A stretch of 64,000 nucleotides of DNA from CADBRN01 sp050944685 (GCA_050944685.1 JBMNRP010000007.1:60512-124511), one strand, 5' to 3'. Shown: positions 1-8,771, counted from the first letter of the stretch. The notes: generated by a model not told the origin, from the sequence alone. Made by a program: numbers and translations.

Positions 1-616
1 TGTTATGGGTAACCATAACAACCGTGTATTTCTCCTTCAGCTGTACGGCGAGCTCCTCGATTTTTCCGGTGGAAATCGGATCCAGAGCGGAAGTCGACTC
101 GTCCATCAGAAGGATATCCGGCTCGACCGCGAGAGCTCTCGCGATGCACAGACGCTGCTGCTGTCCGCCGGACAACCCCAGCGCGGATTTTTTCAGTCTG
201 TCCTTTACCTCGTCCCAGAGTGCAGACTCGCGGAGCGTGCGCTCGACAATCTCGTCCAGTTTGACCTTTGCGCGGATGCCGTGTGTTCTCGGACCGTAGG
301 CGATATTGTCATAAATACTCATCGGGAACGGATTGGCCTTCTGGAAAACCATCCCGATTCTCTTGCGAACCCAGGTGACGTCGACGTCTTTTCCATAGAT
401 ATCCTGCCCGTTGTAGAGAACCTTCCCCTCGATCCTGGCGACCGGAACCAGATCGTTCATCCGGTTCAGTGTCTTCAGGAAGGTGGATTTGCCACATCCG
501 GAGGGTCCGATCAAAGCCGTGATCTCATTGGAAGGGATCTCAATATTAATGTCTTTCAGCGCATGGTGATCACCATACCAGAGATTCAAACCTTTTACAT
601 CCAATATTGTACTCAT
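1..616 (-). CDS. pstB: Phosphate ABC transporter ATP-binding protein PstB (partial, C-terminus beyond left edge)
   Basis: ATPase subunit that energises high-affinity phosphate import by the PstSCAB complex at the cytoplasmic membrane. The visible 205 codons begin MSTILDVKGLNLWYGDHHA and contain the Walker A motif GPSGCGKST near residue 40, a Q-loop (VFQKANPFPMS), the ABC signature LSGGQQQR, Walker B (ILLMDESTSALD) and the H-loop start (VVMVTHN) right at the edge. The phosphate-type signature and the N-terminal WYGDHHALKDI segment are typical of PstB rather than of other ABC ATPases. It is the last visible gene of a minus-strand operon; family context would put phoU next, outside the window. 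About 96 bases separate it from pstA. Confidence 0.95.
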   Translation of the reverse strand, partial: MSTILDVKGLNLWYGDHHALKDINIEIPSNEITALIGPSGCGKSTFLKTLNRMNDLVPVARIEGKVLYNGQDIYGKDVDVTWVRKRIGMVFQKANPFPMSIYDNIAYGPRTHGIRAKVKLDEIVERTLRESALWDEVKDRLKKSALGLSGGQQQRLCIARALAVEPDILLMDESTSALDPISTGKIEELAVQLKEKYTVVMVTHN

Positions 617-712
617 ATGTAATTCCTTTAATTCAATCAGGCGCGGCCTCTCCGGCCTGGTTCGTGTAGTATTGACCTTTCTTCCGGTCCGTTTCTTTAT
701 GGTTATGGAAGA

Positions 713-1615
713 TTATACTTTCTTCAGCTTTTTCGCGGCGAATTTTGCGAGCCAGTTAATGAAAAATGTCAGAATCATCAGAATAAAGGCGATTGCGAAA
801 GCAACATCCGTCTCGCCGCGTTCACTCGCGTATACGTACAGGGCAACCGTCAGAGTGGCGGAAGAAGACTGCATCGCCTTGGCAAAACTGTTCAGAACGA
901 GACCGAATCCGGCGGTGAACAGCAGAGCTGCCGATTCGCCGACAATACGTCCGATCGCCAGGATACATCCCGTAACGATGCCGTCGATCGAATTCGGGAG
1001 AACAACGGTACGGATCATATGCCATTTTCCGGCGCCGAGCGCCAGAGATCCCTCGCGGTAGCTGTCAGGAACCGTTTTCAGGCTTTCCTGCGTCGTGCGC
1101 ATGATCAGCGGCATCGTCATGATAACCAGAGTAAGGGCACCGGCGAGAATTCCCTCCTTCAGTCCGAACAGATGGAGAAAGAACAGCATTCCGACCAGAC
1201 CGTAGATAATGGACGGGATTCCGGAAAGCGTTTCCGTCGCAAACTCGATGATTGCGGCAAATTTCGTGCGTCCGGCATACTCTGTCAGATATATGGCAGC
1301 GCCGACACTGATCGGCAGTGCGATCGCCATCGTCACGATGATGATATAAAGTGTATTCAGAATATTCGGCAGAATGCCGATGGTATGTTTCAGATGACTC
1401 GTGGAAGTCGACAGCAGCTGCCAGCTTACATACGGAATACCGCGGTAACAGATATAAGCAATCAGAAATACCAGCAGGGCAATGGTCAGGTAAGAACAGA
1501 AATGAAGCCAGAACGACGCATTTCCGTTCCATAGTTTCCGGCTGGCTGAAAATTCTTTTTCATCTGATTTCGTAACCGGCATGTCTGCACTCACCTGATT
1601 TGTATTTTCACTCAT
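713..1615 (-). CDS. pstA: Phosphate ABC transporter permease PstA
   Basis: Second membrane permease of the Pst phosphate importer; it pairs with PstC to form the channel. The 300-residue protein has a short polar N-terminus, a first membrane helix around residues 38-60, then the usual cluster of helices. The ABC-permease coupling loop (EGSLALGAGKWHMIRTVVLP) is clear near residues 190-210. The region GAAIYLTEYAG and the segment TLSGIPSIIYGLVG are strongly PstA-like. The start codon sits one base after the pstC stop (TGA-C-ATG), indicating translational coupling. Length matches the family. Confidence 0.95.
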   Translation of the reverse strand: MSENTNQVSADMPVTKSDEKEFSASRKLWNGNASFWLHFCSYLTIALLVFLIAYICYRGIPYVSWQLLSTSTSHLKHTIGILPNILNTLYIIIVTMAIALPISVGAAIYLTEYAGRTKFAAIIEFATETLSGIPSIIYGLVGMLFFLHLFGLKEGILAGALTLVIMTMPLIMRTTQESLKTVPDSYREGSLALGAGKWHMIRTVVLPNSIDGIVTGCILAIGRIVGESAALLFTAGFGLVLNSFAKAMQSSSATLTVALYVYASERGETDVAFAIAFILMILTFFINWLAKFAAKKLKKV

Positions 1616-1616
1616 G

Positions 1617-2540
1617 TCAGCCCTTCTTTCTCTTGATAACGAGATTCAGAATCGCGTTTATCAGCATGATGAACAAAAACAGGATCAGACCGATGGAAAA
1701 CAGAGCCTGTCTCTGAAGCGATCCGACTGCCGCATACGACATCTCGGAGGCAATCGCGGTCGTCATGAAACGGACCGATTTCAGAAGCCCGGGCATATTG
1801 GCAACGTTTCCGGATACCATGATGATAGCCATCGCCTCACCGATCGCACGTCCGATACCCAGTACGATCGCCGCGGCCACTCCGCTCTTTGCAGCAGGAA
1901 GAGAAACGCGGAAATATGTCTCGGTTTCGGTCGCGCCGAGTGCAAGGGAAGCCTCTTCATATTCCTTCGGAACCGCTTCCAGGGAGGTTGCCGATACATT
2001 GATGATCGACGGAAGAACCATAATCGAAAGTACGATGATCGCCGCCAGCAGCGTTGCTCCCGAAGAGAGATGAAACAGCTTCGCAATTCCCGGGACCAGA
2101 ATAATCATACCGACCAGGCCGTAAACAACAGAAGGAATGCCCGCCAGAAGCTCAACCGCGGAACGGATTACCGAGGCCATCCGCCTGGGAGCCGCTTTCG
2201 TAAGATAAAGAGCGGTCATCAGTCCGATCGGAATGCCGATGATCATCGCTCCCGCCGTACCATAAAGACTGGTTAATACAAATGGCAGAATTCCGAAAGA
2301 GGGTTCCGTCGTCGAAGCAGTGGGCATCCATTTTGTGCCGAACATAAATTTTGTAAAACCGATTTGACGAATCGCCGGGATACCGGAGATAATCAGGTAA
2401 ACTGAAATAGCAAGAACAAATGCGATCGCAAGAACTCCGCACAGCAGGAAAACGGCGTGAACGCCGTTTTCCAGAGCTGCCTGCGAACCACTTGTTTTTT
2501 TCAGTTTACTGCCAGAAAGGACTGAATCTGTGGCTGCCAT
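1617..2540 (-). CDS. pstC: Phosphate ABC transporter permease PstC
   Basis: First membrane permease of the Pst importer. Six predicted helices; conserved segments include LLAGIPSVVYGLVGM and the coupling loop EEASLALGATETETYFRVSL. The ATG at 2540 (MAATDSVLSGSKLKK) is preferred. The longer frame opening at 2573 would begin inside pstS, and the new start follows the pstS stop by about ten bases. No good Shine-Dalgarno is visible before 2540, so expression may rely on coupling to pstS translation. The protein is 307 residues from this start, normal for PstC. Confidence 0.93.
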   Translation of the reverse strand: MAATDSVLSGSKLKKTSGSQAALENGVHAVFLLCGVLAIAFVLAISVYLIISGIPAIRQIGFTKFMFGTKWMPTASTTEPSFGILPFVLTSLYGTAGAMIIGIPIGLMTALYLTKAAPRRMASVIRSAVELLAGIPSVVYGLVGMIILVPGIAKLFHLSSGATLLAAIIVLSIMVLPSIINVSATSLEAVPKEYEEASLALGATETETYFRVSLPAAKSGVAAAIVLGIGRAIGEAMAIIMVSGNVANMPGLLKSVRFMTTAIASEMSYAAVGSLQRQALFSIGLILFLFIMLINAILNLVIKRKKG

Positions 2541-2550
2541 AGACAACAGA

Positions 2551-3510
2551 TTATTTAGCAGTCGGAACCGCACCGGCTCCGCTGATCAGCTCAGCAGCAT
2601 CTTTCGATGTCGCATAGTCAAAGAACGCCTGTGCTGCGTCACTAAGTGCCTGACCGTCTTTGGTTACAAGATTGAACGGTCTCTGGATGACATAGGAACC
2701 GTCGGAGATATTCTCTTCTGTGCACTCTACGCCGCCGACCGTGATGGCCTTAATTCCACTCTGACCCGCGACGGATGAATAGGAAGCGTATCCGATCGCA
2801 TTCTCGTTGTTCTTGACCGCCTCGATAACCGCACCGGTAGAAGTCAGCTCCTGTGCCAGTTTGCACTGATCCGTGGTCTCTGTGATGGTCTCGAAACCAT
2901 CTCTCGTACCGGAACCCGCCTCACGGCCGATGCAGGAAATCTCGCCGGCATTTCCGCCATCGATGCTGCTCCAGTCAGTCGTCTCTCCTTTGAAGATAGA
3001 AGCAATCTGTTCAACCGAGAGGTCACTGATCGGGTTGTTTTCATTGACAATAATCGCGATACCATCCAGAGCGATCGTCGTGGCGACCAGTCCGTTGGAA
3101 GTCTCCTCGTCCTTCAGCGCGCGGGAAGCAAGTCCGATATCACAGGAACCGTTGCTGACCGACTCAATTCCGGTACCGGAACCGGTCGCATCGTAAGTAA
3201 CCGTCACATCCGGATTGTCCGTCATGAACTGCTCGGAAAGAGCACCGATAACTTCCTCCATAGAAGTGGATCCGTTGGTAGCGACCGTACCGGACACATC
3301 GCCGGAAGCCTGAGAACCAGAAGCTGCCTCGGTCTCCTCTGCCGCTTCCGTGGTCTCGCTCGCCTCCTGGGAAGAAGCCTCCTCCGTGGCAGCCTCCTCA
3401 GTGGTGGCTGCATCCTGGCTTCCTGTGTCAGAAGAGCTGCCGCAAGCCGCGAACATCGATGCTGCCATCGTGACAGCTGCAATAATCGCAATTGCCTGTT
3501 TCTTTTTCAT
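2551..3510 (-). CDS. pstS: Phosphate-binding lipoprotein PstS
   Basis: Extracytoplasmic substrate-binding protein that captures phosphate and delivers it to PstCA. Residues 1-21 form a lipoprotein signal peptide with lipobox MFAAC (Cys22). A low-complexity Thr/Glu/Ala/Ser linker of roughly 50 residues follows, then the binding domain. Phosphate-binding loops are recognisable: TNGSTSMEEV, DATGSGTGIE, and GREAGSGTRDGFE. The 319-residue length is normal for Gram-positive PstS. A GGAGG ribosome site lies eight bases before the ATG. It is first in the operon and would carry the phosphate-starvation control signal upstream. Confidence 0.95.
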   Translation of the reverse strand: MKKKQAIAIIAAVTMAASMFAACGSSSDTGSQDAATTEEAATEEASSQEASETTEAAEETEAASGSQASGDVSGTVATNGSTSMEEVIGALSEQFMTDNPDVTVTYDATGSGTGIESVSNGSCDIGLASRALKDEETSNGLVATTIALDGIAIIVNENNPISDLSVEQIASIFKGETTDWSSIDGGNAGEISCIGREAGSGTRDGFETITETTDQCKLAQELTSTGAVIEAVKNNENAIGYASYSSVAGQSGIKAITVGGVECTEENISDGSYVIQRPFNLVTKDGQALSDAAQAFFDYATSKDAAELISGAGAVPTAK

Positions 3511-3571
3511 GTTCGTAATCCTCCATAGATAAAATCATGATTGATTGACAGCTTTCATGTTACGTACTCTT

Positions 3572-3611
3572 TGTAAAGCCGGTTACCATCCGTATGTAAA
3601 AATTAGGTAAA
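3572..3611 (-). promoter_or_regulatory. Candidate Pho box (TTTACA/TTTACC direct repeats) upstream of pstS
   Basis: On the minus strand three near-identical hexamers point towards pstS: TTTACC (3606-3611), TTTACA (3595-3600) and TTTACA (3572-3577). The first two are 11 bases apart and the third is 23 bases further, close to two more helical turns. Firmicute PhoP binds direct repeats resembling TTAACA with about 11-base periodicity, so this is a plausible PhoP site. The assignment is inference; no -10/-35 pair was unambiguous. Confidence 0.4.
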
Positions 3612-3826
3612 GGAAATTTTGCAATCTACCCCGCGGATTTTACAATTCTCATCCATTTTCGTCGTCAATCTCCCCAAATTCCGCGTTTGATATTTGTCAG
3701 ATTGTCTAAATATCCGATTATTTCGGCATTTTTCCCTCCGGGAGGGATGTGGCTCTCCCGGACACGATTTTTTGTAAAGTTTCCGCTAATTCCTCCGGGG
3801 AAAGGCAGAAGCGCGGAGCATCGCTC

Positions 3827-3843
3827 CATATCAAATTGATATG
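3827..3843. promoter_or_regulatory. 17-base palindromic operator candidate
   Basis: CATATCAA-A-TTGATATG is a perfect inverted repeat (8-base arms, one central base). It lies 16 bases upstream of the -35 box of the promoter at 3860-3888, a usual position for an activator or repressor half-site pair. The regulator is unknown. Confidence 0.45.
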
Positions 3844-3859
3844 TCTGAGGGGTGGAATA

Positions 3860-3888
3860 TTGCAGAACGGGCCGCGTTATTGTATGAT
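3860..3888 (+). promoter_or_regulatory. Sigma-A-type promoter for the aminotransferase gene
   Basis: TTGCAG (3860-3865), 17-base spacer, TATGAT (3883-3888). Spacing is optimal and it reads into the gene starting at 3963. The palindrome at 3827-3843 lies immediately upstream. Confidence 0.6.
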
Positions 3889-3962
3889 GTAGAGTTGTTG
3901 CAGGTCATGATCTTATTTTATTGTTTCGCTGCCGGACCGGCAGCATTCGGGAGGAATAATTT

Positions 3963-5249
3963 ATGAAACCATACACAGAAATGAGCAAGGAAGAGCTGGC
4001 GGAAGAGATTGCCAGCCTGAAAAAGGAATACTCCCGCTACCAGGCGATGGGGCTGTCGCTGAACATGAGCCGCGGCAAGCCGTGCAAGGAACAGCTGGAT
4101 CTTTCGATGGGTCTGATGGACGCGCTGTCTTCCGAATCGGACCTGACCTGTGAGGACGGGACCGACTGCCGCAATTACGGCGGACTCACCGGAATCGACG
4201 AAGCGAAGGTTCTGATCGGGGACATGATGGAAAACAACCCCGACAACATTATTATATATGGAAACTCTTCTCTGAATGTCATGTACGACACGGTCTCCCG
4301 CGCGTACTCCCACGGAATTATGGGCAATACGCCCTGGTGCAAGCTGGACAAGGTGAATTTTCTCTGTCCGGTTCCCGGATATGACCGCCACTTCAAGATC
4401 ACCGAGTACTTCGGCATCGATATGATCCCGGTTCCCATGACTCCCACGGGCCCGGACATGGATATGGTGGAAAAACTCGTGGCGGAGGATGAGACGATCA
4501 AGGGAATCTGGTGCGTCCCGAAATACTCCAATCCGCAGGGTTACTCTTACTCGGATGAGACGGTGCGCCGCTTCGCGAGACTGGAGCCCGCGGCAAAGGA
4601 TTTCCGTATTTTCTGGGACAATGCATATGGCATTCACCATCTCTACGATGACAAGCAGGATTACCTGATCGAGATTCTCGGCGAATGCAAGCGCGCCGGA
4701 CATCCGGACATGGTCTACAAATTCGCCTCTACATCGAAAATCACCTTCCCGGGAAGCGGCATCGCCGCATTGGCGACCTCACCGAACAATCTGCAGGACG
4801 TGAAGGAACAGCTGAAGTATCAGACCATCGGTCATGACAAGGTCAATGAGCTTCGCCATGTCCGCTTTTTCAAGGATATTCACGGGATGGTGGAGCATAT
4901 GCGGAAGCACGCCGACATCATCCGTCCGAAATTCGAGCTGGTCGAGGACACGCTGGAGCGAAACCTCGGCGAGCTGGGCATCGGAAGCTGGACGAAGCCG
5001 CTCGGAGGCTATTTCATCAGCTTTGACTCTCTTCCGGGATGCGCGAAGGCGATCGTCAGCCGCGCCAAGAAGGCAGGCGTCGTCATGACTCCCGCGGGAG
5101 CAACCTGGCCGTACGGAAAGGATCCCAACGACACCAACATCCGCATCGCGCCGACGTATCCGTCTCTGGCAGATCTGAAGACGGCATCGGAGCTTTTCAC
5201 GCTCTGCGTCCGCCTGGTCAGCGCCGAGAAGCTTTACGCGGAAGGATAA
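3963..5249 (+). CDS. Aminotransferase class I/II, aspartate aminotransferase type Ic (MocR-like fold)
   Basis: PLP-dependent aminotransferase of 428 residues. Features of the type Ic aspartate aminotransferase group (PF12897) are visible: LNMSRGKPCKEQLDLS near residue 35, the NYGGLTG segment near 75, VPGYDRHF near 140, VPKYSNPQG (PLP-ring region) near 185, FWDNAYGIHHL near 220, and FASTSKITFPGSG near residue 260 with the probable Schiff-base lysine. The Arg near NIRIAPTYPS could bind the substrate carboxylate. Substrate is probably aspartate/2-oxoglutarate, by family only. It starts at 3963 after a GGGAGGAAT ribosome site and appears monocistronic, with a HAD gene convergent downstream. Confidence 0.88.
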   Translation: MKPYTEMSKEELAEEIASLKKEYSRYQAMGLSLNMSRGKPCKEQLDLSMGLMDALSSESDLTCEDGTDCRNYGGLTGIDEAKVLIGDMMENNPDNIIIYGNSSLNVMYDTVSRAYSHGIMGNTPWCKLDKVNFLCPVPGYDRHFKITEYFGIDMIPVPMTPTGPDMDMVEKLVAEDETIKGIWCVPKYSNPQGYSYSDETVRRFARLEPAAKDFRIFWDNAYGIHHLYDDKQDYLIEILGECKRAGHPDMVYKFASTSKITFPGSGIAALATSPNNLQDVKEQLKYQTIGHDKVNELRHVRFFKDIHGMVEHMRKHADIIRPKFELVEDTLERNLGELGIGSWTKPLGGYFISFDSLPGCAKAIVSRAKKAGVVMTPAGATWPYGKDPNDTNIRIAPTYPSLADLKTASELFTLCVRLVSAEKLYAEG

Positions 5250-5274
5250 GCCGCAGGCAGATTTCTTTCCGACA

Positions 5275-5913
5275 TCATTCATAGATTTCACAGTCGAGGC
5301 CGAGGATATCCCGGGCGTCTTCCTGTGCCTGCCGGAAATCGAGACAGCGCAGCGTATTCAGTCCGAGTTTGTCCGCGGCCGCGATGTTATCCGGATTGTC
5401 GTCGATAAACAGACATTCCTCCGGATTCAGCCGGTAGCGGTACATGAGCAGCCGGTAAATCCTGGAGTCGGGCTTGACGAGTTTTACGTCGCAGGAAAAG
5501 ATGCCCCCGTCCATCAGCGGGAGGAAATCCAGCGCCCCGGGATTGGAGTCCATGGCATGGCGGGAGTAATTGGACAGAAAGAGGACGCGGAAGCCTCCCT
5601 TTTTGACGGCGCGGACCCACGGAATCGCATGATTCTCCCGGGTAATGATCTGTCCGACGCTGTCATAGATCCGGCGGATCTCCTTCTCGTATTCCGGGTC
5701 GCGGTCAATCATCATCCGCAGCACTTCATCCTCCGGAATGACTCCGAGGTCCAGCTCGTTCCACAGGCCGGATCCGAACACCGCGTCCATGACATGAGAA
5801 GCGGTTTTCTCATCTTCTCCAAAAGCCCTGCGGACAAACGGTCTGGAATGAAAGCTGACCAGCACATTGCCTATATCAAAAATAACGGTTTTCACCGAAC
5901 GGTTTCTCTCCAT
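5275..5913 (-). CDS. HAD-superfamily hydrolase (IA subfamily)
   Basis: Probable phosphatase of the haloacid dehalogenase superfamily, 212 residues. Motif I is degenerate: IFDIGNVLVSF near residues 9-19, with Asp then Gly-Asn, typical of YihX/epoxide-hydrolase-like HADs. Motif II is FLSNYS, and motif III/IV lies at KLVKPDSRIY and CLFIDDNPDNI. The start at 5913 (MERNRSVK) is preferred because GGAGG lies just upstream; the open frame continues to 5973 without a ribosome site. It ends 25 bases from the convergent aminotransferase gene. Substrate is unknown; alpha-D-glucose-1-phosphate phosphatase activity is known for YihX relatives. Confidence 0.8.
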   Translation of the reverse strand: MERNRSVKTVIFDIGNVLVSFHSRPFVRRAFGEDEKTASHVMDAVFGSGLWNELDLGVIPEDEVLRMMIDRDPEYEKEIRRIYDSVGQIITRENHAIPWVRAVKKGGFRVLFLSNYSRHAMDSNPGALDFLPLMDGGIFSCDVKLVKPDSRIYRLLMYRYRLNPEECLFIDDNPDNIAAADKLGLNTLRCLDFRQAQEDARDILGLDCEIYE

Positions 5914-6001
5914 TTCTTTTCCTCCGTCTGCTGTATTGTCGCGGAAGCTTCCCCGCTCCCGCGCATCATACAAACTATACCATGATTAAGGCATCGAAAA
6001 A

Positions 6002-6775
6002 ATGATTTTTATCAGTCACCTGCTTCCCGATGAAGAAATGCGGGAAGTAATCGCCCGGACGAACGCCGGGATCGAGAGCATCGAGTTCTCCATTTCTGAA
6101 AATCTGGACTCGCTTGCCGGAACCATCGCCTCTTACCGGGAACGAATGAAATATATCGGAGCGGAGCGCCTGATTCTTCACGGACCTTTTCTCGACCTGA
6201 ACCCCGTCGCTTTTGACCGCGAGATCCGCCGCGTATCGGAACTCCGCTTTTGTCAGGCCTATCAGGCCGCGCAGGAACTGGGCGCGGAAAAAATCGTCTA
6301 TCACTCCTGCTATCTCCCCGACGTCTGTTTCCCCGCCGGTTGGCCGGAGCGGACAGCGGATTTTTACCGGAACTTTCTCTGCAAACATACGGACATTGAG
6401 GTCGTGATGGAGAATGTCTACGAGAGAAACTGGGACACGGTTCTCCGGACCGCCTCTCTGCTCGGGGGCACGCGGGGCACCGGCCGTTTTCATCTGTGCT
6501 TCGACACGGGACACGCCGGCTGCTACTCCTCTCTTCCGATATGCGAGTGGGCGGAGCACCTGCGAAATTACATCTCCCACGTCCATATCCACGACAATGA
6601 CGGCACGCGGGACGCCCACTCGGCGGTCGGCTCCGGGACGATCCCCTGGAAGCCGCTGCTCCGGAAGCTCGCGCCTCTCGAGGACCTGACCTGGACCATC
6701 GAATGCAACACGCAGAACGCCGTACTGCATTCCTTCCAGGCACTGACATCGCTCCTGCAGGAGACGGCAGGATAA
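6002..6775 (+). CDS. Sugar phosphate isomerase/epimerase family protein (xylose isomerase-like TIM barrel)
   Basis: A 257-residue single-domain protein of the AP endonuclease 2/xylose-isomerase-like fold (PF01261). Metal-site motifs fit: an early HGPF segment (near residue 60), VYHSCYL near 100, VVMENVYERN near 137 (Glu metal ligand), CFDTGHAG near 165 and HVHIHDNDGTRDAHSAVG near 198-215, with WTIECN near the end. This carries the usual Glu-Asp-His-Glu metal set. Substrate cannot be deduced. It begins 88 bases from the divergent HAD start. Confidence 0.8.
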   Translation: MIFISHLLPDEEMREVIARTNAGIESIEFSISENLDSLAGTIASYRERMKYIGAERLILHGPFLDLNPVAFDREIRRVSELRFCQAYQAAQELGAEKIVYHSCYLPDVCFPAGWPERTADFYRNFLCKHTDIEVVMENVYERNWDTVLRTASLLGGTRGTGRFHLCFDTGHAGCYSSLPICEWAEHLRNYISHVHIHDNDGTRDAHSAVGSGTIPWKPLLRKLAPLEDLTWTIECNTQNAVLHSFQALTSLLQETAG

Positions 6776-6861
6776 ATACGGCCGCCCGCTGCCTCTTCCC
6801 CTGTGATATGATAGAATCTGTGGCAGGACAGATACAGCTTCACTTGGTGGATCGTTATTTA

Positions 6862-7641
6862 ATGATGAATCTGACAGGATTTCTTTTTTTCATAATCGGC
6901 CTGATTTTTCTGATCTGGTTTCTGATCCCGGTTTTTTCCGGGCGGATCCTGAACGCAGGAAACGGAACGGGGATCGTATTTTCTTCCCTTCTCGTTCTTT
7001 TCGGCTTATTCCGGCAAAAAATCTGCACTTTTTTTCCGCGCCCGGTCCTGCTTTTTTTCTGCGCGGCATTTTTCATCGTGACCATACTGGCCGCCGTCAC
7101 GGCAGCCTGCATCACGGCCGGCTGCATGACCGGGCGATCCGCCGAATACATGATAATAAATACGGATTCTTCAGCCGGAGATCCGCCTCCGGTCGTCATC
7201 GTCCCGGGCTGCCGGATCGGAAGCCGGATGATGAGCGCGCGGATCCGTGCCGCTTCCGATTTTCTGAAAGCGCACCCGCAATGCCCCTGTATCCTGTCCG
7301 GAGGACAGGGAAAGGACGAAGCTTCCACCGAAGCTTCCTATATGTACCGCCGTCTGACGGCAGAGGGAATTGACGGGAAACGTCTCTATCCGGAGGATCG
7401 TTCCGCAAGCACGCTGGAGAATATCAAATTTTCCGAAAGAATCCTTTCCGAAAATCATTTTTCCCGCCGCGTAATCCTTGTCACACATGAATTCCACCAG
7501 TACCGGGCCTGCCGGATCGCAAAGCGGTTCCGCCTGGAGCCATGCGCACTTCCGGTCCGGACACCGTGGTGGCTTTTCATCACATATATCGCCAGAGAAC
7601 AGCTCGCCATTCTGAAGGAATGGATCTTCACGCCGCTGTAA
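6862..7641 (+). CDS. YdcF/SanA-like DUF218 membrane protein
   Basis: A 259-residue membrane protein with two or three N-terminal hydrophobic helices (residues about 4-25, 35-52 and 60-85) and a C-terminal DUF218 domain. The domain shows VVIVPGCRI, CILSGGQGKDEASTEASYM, then DRSASTLENIKFS and ILVTHEFHQYRA, the conserved acidic/polar signature of YdcF and SanA proteins, which are linked to envelope integrity. The start at 6862 follows GGTGGA at ten bases; the frame upstream overlaps the previous gene and lacks a ribosome site. Probably co-transcribed with the isomerase-like gene and the small orphan downstream (16-base gap). Confidence 0.82.
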   Translation: MMNLTGFLFFIIGLIFLIWFLIPVFSGRILNAGNGTGIVFSSLLVLFGLFRQKICTFFPRPVLLFFCAAFFIVTILAAVTAACITAGCMTGRSAEYMIINTDSSAGDPPPVVIVPGCRIGSRMMSARIRAASDFLKAHPQCPCILSGGQGKDEASTEASYMYRRLTAEGIDGKRLYPEDRSASTLENIKFSERILSENHFSRRVILVTHEFHQYRACRIAKRFRLEPCALPVRTPWWLFITYIAREQLAILKEWIFTPL

Positions 7642-7657
7642 AAAAGGAGGTCCCGCC

Positions 7658-7930
7658 ATGTTCCGTCTATGGGGGAAAATCATCAGAAGCAATAAAACGC
7701 TGAAAGACACCGTCATCGAAGACGGAAGCCGCGAAACCCGCACCCACAAGGTCATGAACGGCCTGTCCGAAATCTGCTACCGGTTTGATCTCTCCGTCCC
7801 GGCCTGGTTTGATTCCAACATCCGCGAATTTCAGCGTCACAGGAAGACCCGGTTCAAACAGGACAATTTCATCGAGTCCGTCGATTTTGATTATCTCGAG
7901 ATCTCCGTCCTGGAGGAGGACGGCTTCTGA
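7658..7930 (+). CDS. Small conserved-looking hypothetical protein
   Basis: A 90-residue protein, MFRLWGKIIRSNKTLKDTVI at its start, with a strong AAAAAGGAGG ribosome site seven bases before the ATG. It is soluble, charged, and ends in an acidic stretch (EISVLEEDGF). No domain is recognised. Codon use resembles the neighbours, and the tight spacing after the DUF218 gene plus the terminator downstream (7987-8036) make it a real last gene of the operon. Confidence 0.7.
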   Translation: MFRLWGKIIRSNKTLKDTVIEDGSRETRTHKVMNGLSEICYRFDLSVPAWFDSNIREFQRHRKTRFKQDNFIESVDFDYLEISVLEEDGF

Positions 7931-7986
7931 TTCATCAATTCTTCCGGCAATTTTCTGATGCATCCGGCAATATCCGGACAATCGAA

Positions 7987-8036
7987 AGCGGAGCGGGTCC
8001 ATCTGATATCAGGCGGACCCGCCCCGCTGTTATTTC
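7987..8036 (+). terminator. Rho-independent terminator
   Basis: Stem of 14 bases with one mismatch (7987-8000 pairing with 8015-8028), 14-base loop, then GTTATTTCTTT. Ends the 6002-7930 gene group. Confidence 0.7.
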
Positions 8037-8063
8037 TTTCCGTACTTCCTTTTGTCCGCAGGA

Positions 8064-8771
8064 TTATTTTTCCGACAGTTCCTTCAGCATTCCCATCACG
8101 AGGTTTACGCTGTGACGGATCGCTTTCCGGTCAAAGGTCTCGGAGTCCTCCGCCGCACTGTCGTCTGCGTTATCCGAAATGGCGCGCAGAATGACGCACG
8201 GAATTTCATTCAGTAAGGCCGCCTGGGCGATCGCCGCGCCCTCCATCTCGGCGCAGGCGCCCCCGTAAACCTCCCGGAGCTCCTGTTTCACGTCCGGGTC
8301 CGAAATAAAGCGGTCTCCGCTCACGACCCTGCCGCGGAACGTCGCGATTTCCGGATTGACCTTCGCGCAGACCTGCTCCGCCAGCGAAATCAGACTCTCG
8401 TCCGCCGGAAAGGAAACACGCCCCATCCTGGGGATCTCGCCCGGCGCATAACCGAACACCTCCGCATGGACATCATACTGCAGGGCGTCTGTGGAAATCA
8501 CAATATCCCCGATGTGAATTTCTTTCAGAAGCCCTCCGGCGATGCCGGTATTGATTACCGCCCCGACCGCGTAATCATCCGCAAGGATCTGCGTGCACAT
8601 GCCGGCATTGACCTTCCCGATGCCGGACTGCACCACCACGGCGTCACAGCCGCAGAGCCTTCCCTCCAGAAAAACCATTCCGGCCTTCGTGGCCGTGTGT
8701 ACATCCGTCATCTCTTCCTTCAGACGGCTGACCTCTTCTTCCATGGCACCGATAATGCCGATTCGTTTCAT
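8064..8771 (-). CDS. mtnN: 5'-methylthioadenosine/S-adenosylhomocysteine nucleosidase
   Basis: Cleaves adenine from methylthioadenosine and S-adenosylhomocysteine, clearing the by-products of SAM-dependent reactions. The 235-residue protein begins MKRIGIIGAMEEEVSRLKEE, the family N-terminus with catalytic Glu12-equivalent in GAMEEEV. Further family signatures are VVVQSGIGKVNAG, VINTGIAGG, MEGAAIAQAA (substrate Met-Glu) and RAISDNADD with the catalytic Asp. An AAGGAG site precedes the ATG. The beta-CASP gene lies upstream on the same strand. Links functionally to mtnA at 10724 and metK at 62293. Confidence 0.95.
   Translation of the reverse strand: MKRIGIIGAMEEEVSRLKEEMTDVHTATKAGMVFLEGRLCGCDAVVVQSGIGKVNAGMCTQILADDYAVGAVINTGIAGGLLKEIHIGDIVISTDALQYDVHAEVFGYAPGEIPRMGRVSFPADESLISLAEQVCAKVNPEIATFRGRVVSGDRFISDPDVKQELREVYGGACAEMEGAAIAQAALLNEIPCVILRAISDNADDSAAEDSETFDRKAIRHSVNLVMGMLKELSEK

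Larger units (their letters stand above)
3511..3962. other. Divergent regulatory region between pstS and the aminotransferase gene (no gene seen)
   Basis: This 452-base gap carries no convincing reading frame. On the pstS side it holds TTTACA/TTTACC hexamers reading towards pstS (see 3572-3611). Near the middle is a perfect short palindrome CCCTCCGGGAGGG (3734-3746) whose role is unclear; no T-run follows it in the transcribed direction. On the aminotransferase side there is a 17-base palindrome (3827-3843) followed by a sigma-A-like promoter (3860-3888). Confidence 0.8.
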
